Assembly (NCBI RefSeq): GCF_003259845.1
Contig: NZ_QLMJ01000025.1
Span: forward strand, 62,001-126,000
Source: Actinoplanes lutulentus
GTDB taxonomy: Bacteria > Actinomycetota > Actinomycetes > Mycobacteriales > Micromonosporaceae
Reading direction: 5' to 3'
Length of the DNA stretch: 64,000 nt
Shown here: positions 59,064 through 64,000 of the stretch, piece after piece
How positions within the stretch are numbered: the first letter of the stretch is position 1
How the letters are laid out: each line of letters opens with the position of its first letter
Translations under genes and position numbers: made by a program
The notes under the pieces: model-generated
What the model was told of the DNA's origin: nothing
The model's input: the letters and a program-made list of their open reading frames with translations, nothing else
The model's database searches: none

Positions 59064-59840
59064 TCAGACAAACTTCTCGGTGGCGAGGTACGCGACCAGC
59101 TGCGTGCCGCCGTCACCCTCGTCAAGGACCTTCGCGCCGCCGGTACGCGCCGGGCGCTTCGAGAACTCCAGCACCTGGCTGGTGGCGCCGGCGAAGCCGA
59201 CCTCGTCCGCGGAGACGCCGAGGTCGCCCAGGGACAGGCTCTGCACCGGCTTCTTCTTCGCGGCCATGATGCCCTTAAAGGACGGGTACCGCGGCTCGTT
59301 GATGGTGTCCCAGACGCTCACGATCGCCGGGGTGGCGGCCGTGACGACCTCGTAACCCTCGTCGGTCTGCCGCTCGACGGTCAGCTGCGAACCGTCCACA
59401 GTGAGCTTGCGGGCGCCGGTGAGAGCGGCCACGCCGAGGAGCTCGGCGAGCATGTGCGGGACGACCTGGACACGGCCGTCGGTTGACTCGGCGCCGCTGA
59501 TGATCAGGTCAGCGTTCAGCGTGCGCAGCGCGGCGGCGAGAACCTTGGAGGTGGCGATCGCGCACGAACCGTGCAGCGCGTCGTCCTGAACGTGAACCGC
59601 TTTATCGGGACCCATCGAGAGCGCCTTGCGGATCGACTCGGTGGCGCCGGACGGACCGACCGTCAGAACGGTCACCTCGCCGCCGTGCGCCTCCTTGATC
59701 TTCAGCGCTTCCTCGATGGCGTATTCGTCCATCTCGTTGATGACATTGCTCGAGGACGCGCGGTCCACCGAGTAGTCAGCGCTCAGGGCGCGCTCGGCAC
59801 CGGAGTCGGGTACCTGCTTGACCAGTACGACGATATTCAT
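59064..59840 (-). CDS. etfB: Electron transfer flavoprotein beta subunit
   Basis: AMP-binding half of ETF. The protein is 258 aa from ATG 59840. The N-terminus is NIVVLVKQVPDSGAERALS. The AMP-site pattern EEALKIKEAHGGEVTVLTVGP is near residues 40-60 (shown split by Gly-Gly), and the ETF_beta signature is around DSVAT-like residues STDGRVQVVPHMLAELLG (about 118-135). Order etfB-etfA with a 19-bp gap and a strong terminator after etfA. Confidence 0.95.
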   Translation of the reverse strand: MNIVVLVKQVPDSGAERALSADYSVDRASSSNVINEMDEYAIEEALKIKEAHGGEVTVLTVGPSGATESIRKALSMGPDKAVHVQDDALHGSCAIATSKVLAAALRTLNADLIISGAESTDGRVQVVPHMLAELLGVAALTGARKLTVDGSQLTVERQTDEGYEVVTAATPAIVSVWDTINEPRYPSFKGIMAAKKKPVQSLSLGDLGVSADEVGFAGATSQVLEFSKRPARTGGAKVLDEGDGGTQLVAYLATEKFV

Positions 59841-60030
59841 CGCGCTACTACGACCCTCCTGTTTTGAACGCACCGTTGCGGTCGGCCCACCGCCGGTTGC
59901 TCGCGCCTCGCGGCGGACATGTCGGCAAGGTTACCCGCCAGTAGCTTTTCTGTTGCCGGACACCCAGAGTGACTCACCTCACCCACGGCGCGATTGGGAT
60001 CGCTACAGTGACGACGAGGAGGTGTCTGAC

Positions 60031-60237
60031 ATGTCCGGCCAAAACGTCTCACTAGTGAACGGCACCAGTCCGCCCACGACCCATACTCTCCCACCGGGAA
60101 AGATCACGGAGCCGCAGTCCCATGGTCGCGCCGGCCCGGACTCTCCGTGGTGCCGCTGCGGCCGCCCGCGTGAGGCCTGCGTCAGTGACGAAGTACGCAC
60201 CCTCTGGCACCACCTTCTTGACCCGACAGGTCAATAA
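60031..60237 (+). CDS. Small cysteine-containing protein of unknown function
   Basis: Protein of 68 aa from ATG 60031, with GGAGG eight bases upstream. It is polar and Pro/Thr-rich in its first half. The second half has three Cys in CRCGRPREAC (about residues 45-54), then SDEVRTLWHHLLDPTGQ. The CxCx6C spacing with nearby His residues could bind zinc, but one more ligand would be needed. It is divergent from etfB and 8 bp ahead of a DUF202 gene, so probably co-transcribed with it. No family recognised. Confidence 0.6.
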   Translation: MSGQNVSLVNGTSPPTTHTLPPGKITEPQSHGRAGPDSPWCRCGRPREACVSDEVRTLWHHLLDPTGQ

Positions 60238-60245
60238 TCGGCCAC

Positions 60246-60629
60246 GTGCTCGGTGACCTGACTCTTTGGTTCGACCCGGAACGCTCGTCGAAGGTGGGCA
60301 CCACACCGGATTACCGGTTCTCGCTCGCCAACGAACGGACGTTCCTCGCCTGGATCCGCACCGGCCTCGCCCTGATCGCCGGTGGTCTGGCGTGCGCCCA
60401 GTTCCTGCCACCGCTGCCGATCGAGCACCTTCGCGAGATCATCTCGATCGTCCTGTTGCTGCTCGGCGGCCTGGTCGCGCTCCGGGCCGTCGACCACTGG
60501 GCGCGTACCGAACGGGCCATGCGGCTCGGCACCGCCCTGCCCCGCTCCCGGTTCCCCGCGATTCTCGCCGTGGTGGTCGCCCTCGGCTCGGTCGCGCTGG
60601 TCGTCGCAGTGCTGGTCCAGATCTTCTGA
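60246..60629 (+). CDS. DUF202 (YidH-like) membrane protein
   Basis: Protein of 127 aa, GTG start. It has the DUF202 signature near the N-terminus (DYRFSLANERTFLAWIRTGLAL, split, about residues 22-43) and three membrane spans (LIAGGLACAQFLPP, IISIVLLLLGGLVAL and AILAVVVALGSVALVVAVLV). The role of this family is unknown; yeast VTC proteins share the fold. It overlaps the next gene by one base (TGATG). Confidence 0.85.
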   Translation: MLGDLTLWFDPERSSKVGTTPDYRFSLANERTFLAWIRTGLALIAGGLACAQFLPPLPIEHLREIISIVLLLLGGLVALRAVDHWARTERAMRLGTALPRSRFPAILAVVVALGSVALVVAVLVQIF

Positions 60630-60928
60630 TGAGTGATCCGGGTGCTTCGCCGGAGCGGACCCGGCTGGCCTGGCGCCGCACCGGGCTCTCCGCCGCCGTG
60701 GTCGCGCTGCTCGCCGTGCGGCCCGCCTTCGCACCCGGCGCCGGGCCGGACGAATGGCTGGTCGCGGCCGGTTCGATGATCAGCTGGGCGGCTCTGGCCG
60801 GCATCGCCCTGCACCGCGCCGAGGATCTCCGCGCCCGGATTCCGGCCGCTGTTCCGCGCCTGATCCGGGCCTACGCGCTGATCACGGTGGCCCTCGCCGT
60901 CCTCGCAGGATGGGTTGTCATGCTCTGA
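60629..60928 (+). CDS. Second, shorter DUF202 membrane protein
   Basis: Protein of 99 aa. The N-terminal SPERTRLAWRRTGLSAAVVAL is a DUF202 core, and three spans fill the remainder. Pairs of adjacent DUF202 genes, one longer (YidH) and one shorter (YidG), are common in bacteria and may form a heteromer. Coupled to the first by a TGATG overlap. Confidence 0.82.
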   Translation: MSDPGASPERTRLAWRRTGLSAAVVALLAVRPAFAPGAGPDEWLVAAGSMISWAALAGIALHRAEDLRARIPAAVPRLIRAYALITVALAVLAGWVVML

Positions 60929-60966
60929 TCGTCGCCGTCCTGGCTCGGGCGGGGCATCATTGCGGC

Positions 60967-61359
60967 ATGGTCCGGTTGTTCATCCTTCTGGCCGCGGTGG
61001 CGCTCGTCCTCCTCATATTGGCGCTCATCAGCGGTCTCTCGGCGGAGCGTGTCCGCAATCTGCCGCGTGCGGCCTGGCTGCTGGTGATTCTTTTCATCCC
61101 GATCGCAGGCCCGGCCGCCTATTTCGCCTGGGGCCGTCCGGTCTCCGGGCCTCGCCGCTCGCCGTCCCGCCCGTCCTCACCCGACGACGACCCGGACTTC
61201 CTGCGCTCGATGAACGTGGAGAAGTCCCGTCGCGAGCGCGAGATGCTCGCCGCGTGGGAGGCCGAGCTGAATCAGGAACGCGAGCGCGAGGCCGATCGCG
61301 AGGTGCCTCAAGAGAACGAACAGCCGGATGGCGAACAAAAGGACGAAAAGAAGCCCTAG
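60967..61359 (+). CDS. Membrane protein with PLDc_N-like domain
   Basis: Protein of 130 aa from ATG 60967. Residues 1-60 hold two spans (VRLFILLAAVALVLLILALISGL and AWLLVILFIPIAGPAAYFAWG), the pattern of the phospholipase D N-terminal (PLDc_N) domain. The remainder is a highly charged tail: Pro/Ser-rich, then Glu/Arg/Gln-rich (AELNQEREREADREVPQ), likely helical and cytoplasmic. No enzyme domain follows. Its last four bases overlap the convergent Hsp70-like gene. Confidence 0.75.
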   Translation: MVRLFILLAAVALVLLILALISGLSAERVRNLPRAAWLLVILFIPIAGPAAYFAWGRPVSGPRRSPSRPSSPDDDPDFLRSMNVEKSRREREMLAAWEAELNQEREREADREVPQENEQPDGEQKDEKKP

Positions 61360-63518
61360 TTCAGACCGATCAGCTTCGCGATGTCCTCGAAGACGTTGAT
61401 GGCGTCCTCCGCCAGCGGATCGCCATTCGCGTACCCGTAAGCGAGCACCAGCGCGGCCAGCGGCACGATCACCATCGCGATCAGGCTGAGCAATATCTGG
61501 ACGCTGCGCACGAACCGCCCGCGCCGCTTCTTGCCCTGCCGTTTCGCCGGTTTCTGCGGTTTCTGGCGTTTCTGCTGTTCCGGCTGGTTCTGCTGCCGGA
61601 TCGGACGGTCGGGACCGGGCGGCTGCGGTCGCTGCGGAGCGGACACGACCGCCCGCGCCGACGGCACCGGACGCGCCGAACCCATCACCGGCGACACCGG
61701 TCGCGCTTGCGCGCTCATCGGAGAGATCGGCCGAGCATGTGCCACCACCGGCGGCGACTGCCGCGTCACGCGCGGCGGTGGTCCAGCCTGCCTCTGGGGT
61801 ACGGGTGACGGCCACCCGTCGTTACGCGGCGGAGGCGTGGCAGCCGTGGCGTCCGGGTCGGGCCGCCAGCTCGACGGGTCGGCGTCCGGCCACGGGTCGA
61901 CCGGCGGCCGCAGATGCGGCGGGGTGTCCGGGTCGAACTCAGGCTCCCGCCGCTCCTCGGCTGACTTCGCGGCGGGCGCGGGTTCCGCCGGCTGCGGGGT
62001 TCGCTGCGGCAGCGGTGTGCTCGCGGGCCGTCGCTGCGGGAGCGGCTCGGCCGGCTGAGCGGTCTCGCCCAGACGCTCGGTCTTGAGCGGCCCGGGATGC
62101 TGGAGAGAACTGGCACTTCGCACCTCGGTGGGACCGTTGTCCCCCGGTTGCTCCTCGGATGCCTCCGCCTCCGCCGGCGCTTGCGGGCGGGCGGCGAGGA
62201 CCGTGGCCTGCTCCGCCTCGGCGGCCAGCTCGGCCGACGGCTGCACCGCGACCGGCGTGGTGACAGCGGGCCGTTCCTCGGTAGGCCCGGCGACCGGCCC
62301 GGCGAGCGCGGCCATCTTCGAGCCGGACAGCACCGTGATGCCGTTCGCCTCGGACTCCTGGACAGGCTCGGACTCCCGGACCGCCAGGTATTTCGACGGG
62401 AGCCGCATCTCCTCGGTCGGTCCCGGCGCGGCCGGCTCGCTGGTCAGCAGGGCCGCCCCGGCCAGGATGCTGCCCTCGGCCACCACCAGCTCGGGCTGCT
62501 CGATCACCACCGGCGGGTCGCCCAGCTCGCGGTGCAGCAGCGTGCCGACCAGCGGGATCCGGCTCGCGCCACCGACCAGGAAGACGCCGGCCAGCTTGCC
62601 GTCCGGCAGGTCGGCCCAGCGCAGCAGGTTCTTGGTGATCTGGACGGTCTGCTCCAGCACCGGCCGGGCCACCGTTTCCAGCTCCTCGCGGGTGAGGTGC
62701 GCCTCGACGTCGAGCAGCGGCACCACGAAATCGGCGGCCTGCGCCCGGGAGAGACGTTCCTTGGCGATCCGCACGTCATCCCAGAGCTGCCGCCGGGCAC
62801 GCCGCTCCTCAAGCGTGGAGGGCGCCATCAGCGGCTGCCAGTCGTCGGTGCTCAGGTGCTCGACGACCGCGGCGTCCACGTCCAGCCCGCCGAGATCGTC
62901 CCGGCCGTCCACGGCCAGAACCTCAAACCCCGATGAGGTACGCGCCACCACACTCGCGTCGAACGTGCCGGCGCCGAAGTCGTGCACCACCACGACCGAC
63001 CCGATCGGCACGTCCCGCCCGAGCACCTCGGCGAAGTACGTCGCCGCGGCCACCGGCTCGGCGACCAGCCGGACGCTTTCCAGCCCCGCCTGCGCGGCGG
63101 CCTCGGCGAGCAGGGTCCGGCGGGCCGAACCCCAGCTGGCCGGGCAGGTGAGCGTGGTCTCCGGCCGATAGGGCCCCACGGCCCGGTGCCACTCCTCGAC
63201 GACCCGGGCCAGCACCGCCGCGATCAGCTCGACGACCTCGAACTCACGCTCGCCGAGCAGCACCAGGCCGTCGTCGACGCGGCGTTTCGGGTTCGGCTCG
63301 AAGCGGGCCGGGTCGAGCCGGGCGCTGTGCACCGCGTCCCGGCCGACGAGCAGGTTGCCCGCGGCGTCGGCGTAGACGGCGGACGGCAGCAACGGTGAAC
63401 CGTCGACCAGGATCGGCCGGGCACGGCCGTCCGGCCATCGCGCCACGGCGACGGTGTTCGAGGTGCCGAAGTCGATGCCGAGGGCGTACCGCTTCGGACC
63501 ACCCTGGTCGATGGACAT
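61356..63518 (-). CDS. Hsp70-like ATPase with Pro-rich linker and C-terminal membrane anchor
   Basis: Protein of 720 aa. Residues 1-360 are a full Hsp70/actin-fold ATPase: LGIDFGTSNTVAVARW (about 13-28), HDFGAGTFDASVV (about 180-192) and VFLVGGASRIPLVGTLL (about 315-331). No standard peptide-binding domain follows. Residues about 370-640 are low-complexity, Pro/Ala/Glu-rich, with repeated PLPQR and ARPxSP elements. A strongly basic stretch (KRQGKKRRGRF) precedes one membrane span (ILLSLIAMVIVPLAALVLAYGY, about 675-697) and a short tail. The anchored ATPase would face the cytoplasm. Its role is unknown; cell-envelope stress or a division link is a guess. Confidence 0.87.
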   Translation of the reverse strand: MSIDQGGPKRYALGIDFGTSNTVAVARWPDGRARPILVDGSPLLPSAVYADAAGNLLVGRDAVHSARLDPARFEPNPKRRVDDGLVLLGEREFEVVELIAAVLARVVEEWHRAVGPYRPETTLTCPASWGSARRTLLAEAAAQAGLESVRLVAEPVAAATYFAEVLGRDVPIGSVVVVHDFGAGTFDASVVARTSSGFEVLAVDGRDDLGGLDVDAAVVEHLSTDDWQPLMAPSTLEERRARRQLWDDVRIAKERLSRAQAADFVVPLLDVEAHLTREELETVARPVLEQTVQITKNLLRWADLPDGKLAGVFLVGGASRIPLVGTLLHRELGDPPVVIEQPELVVAEGSILAGAALLTSEPAAPGPTEEMRLPSKYLAVRESEPVQESEANGITVLSGSKMAALAGPVAGPTEERPAVTTPVAVQPSAELAAEAEQATVLAARPQAPAEAEASEEQPGDNGPTEVRSASSLQHPGPLKTERLGETAQPAEPLPQRRPASTPLPQRTPQPAEPAPAAKSAEERREPEFDPDTPPHLRPPVDPWPDADPSSWRPDPDATAATPPPRNDGWPSPVPQRQAGPPPRVTRQSPPVVAHARPISPMSAQARPVSPVMGSARPVPSARAVVSAPQRPQPPGPDRPIRQQNQPEQQKRQKPQKPAKRQGKKRRGRFVRSVQILLSLIAMVIVPLAALVLAYGYANGDPLAEDAINVFEDIAKLIGLN

Positions 63519-63560
63519 GACCGCAGTCTAGGCAATGACGCGCCCGTCTCGGTCCCTCCA

Positions 63561-64000
63561 CTACCTCCCGGTGAACTTCGGCTTGCGCTTCTCGACGAAA
63601 GCGGTGGTCCCCTCCACCCGGTCGTCGGTGGCGAAGAGCCCCGCGAACAGGTGAGACTCCAGCGCGAGGCCGGAGGCCAGGTCGACACTCAGACCGCCGT
63701 CAATCGCCTCTTTGGCGGCGCGCAGCGCGAGCGCCGGACCGGTCGTGTACGGCCTGAGCAGCGCCAGCGCTGTCGAATACACGTCAGCGGCCGGCGCGAC
63801 CCGGTCGGCCAGCCCGATCCGCAGCGCTTCCTCGGCGTCCACCATCCGGCCGGAGAAGATCAGGTCCTTGGCCTTGGCCGGGCCGACCAGCCGGGCCAGA
63901 CGCTGGGTGCCGCCGGCGCCGGGGATGATGCCCAGCCTGATCTCCGGCTGGCCGAGCTTGGCGTCGTCGGCCACCACCCGGAAATCGCAGGCGAGAGCCA
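63561..64000 (-). CDS. Enoyl-CoA hydratase, 5' end beyond window
   Basis: C-terminal 146 residues of a crotonase-fold enzyme; the frame runs off the window end. The last bases before 64000 encode ALACDFRVVADDAKLGQPEI, the typical block after the GG(G/A)CELA oxyanion loop. GIIPGAGGTQRLARLVG follows with the second catalytic region, and the C-terminus is AFVEKRKPKFTGR. It hydrates enoyl-CoA in beta-oxidation or a related pathway. ETF genes 4 kb away fit the same metabolism. Confidence 0.93.
   Translation of the reverse strand, partial: ALACDFRVVADDAKLGQPEIRLGIIPGAGGTQRLARLVGPAKAKDLIFSGRMVDAEEALRIGLADRVAPAADVYSTALALLRPYTTGPALALRAAKEAIDGGLSVDLASGLALESHLFAGLFATDDRVEGTTAFVEKRKPKFTGR

Overview
The window is a chromosomal segment of a high-GC actinobacterium, most likely Actinoplanes or a close relative in Micromonosporaceae. 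This is inferred from very high third-position GC, frequent GTG starts, an HU protein with a long Lys/Ala tail, a large LuxR-type ATPase regulator, NAD-dependent LigA, GatCAB and many GGDEF-EAL proteins. I see no phage, insertion sequence, CRISPR array or integrase. It reads as core chromosome with small accessory patches.

Layout. 1-3.9 kb: HU protein, leuD-leuC and the divergent IclR-type regulator NdgR. 3.9-8.3 kb: LuxR/ATPase regulator, alpha/beta hydrolase and metallo-beta-lactamase-fold enzyme. 8.3-8.8 kb: tRNA-Gln and two identical tRNA-Glu genes. 8.8-18.4 kb: NAD-binding protein, FAH-fold enzyme, XRE regulator with an ABC exporter, ArfB, an M16 peptidase pair, a membrane EEP-family protein and a GNAT. 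18.3-33.4 kb: branched-chain amino acid cluster (cimA, ilvE, leuB, serA, ilvC-ilvN-ilvB, ilvD), interrupted by a phosphatase, a small unknown gene and a GGDEF-EAL protein. 33.5-39 kb: Nudix protein, a repeat-rich 650-bp gap, and a sugar ABC operon with a divergent LacI regulator. 39-46.5 kb: second GGDEF-EAL protein, PH-like membrane protein, lipoprotein sugar dehydrogenase, metallophosphoesterase and a secreted pectate lyase. 46.8-59.8 kb: gatB-gatA-gatC with a third GGDEF-EAL gene directly upstream, then ligA, a MetE-like gene, mnmA, cysteine desulfurase and etfA-etfB. 60-64 kb: small membrane proteins, a membrane-anchored Hsp70-like protein, and an enoyl-CoA hydratase cut by the window end.

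How it works together. Nearly the whole Ile/Val/Leu pathway is here, including a citramalate synthase that can feed isoleucine from pyruvate. The cimA and ilvB leaders each carry a short reading frame ending in or containing Val-Leu-Ile codons, followed by an intrinsic terminator. This is the architecture of ribosome-mediated transcription attenuation. leuB has a third, less certain leader with an unusually Leu/Val/Ile-rich short frame and two strong hairpins. Three GGDEF-EAL proteins lie within 23 kb. Two of them sit directly upstream of housekeeping operons (ilvBNC and gatCAB) on the same strand. The sugar operon has a near-consensus promoter with a palindromic operator in its spacer, and the pectate lyase has a CebR/CelR-type box upstream.

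Limits: all assignments come from reading the sequence. Start codons were chosen from ribosome-binding sites and family lengths. Promoters and operators are by eye.
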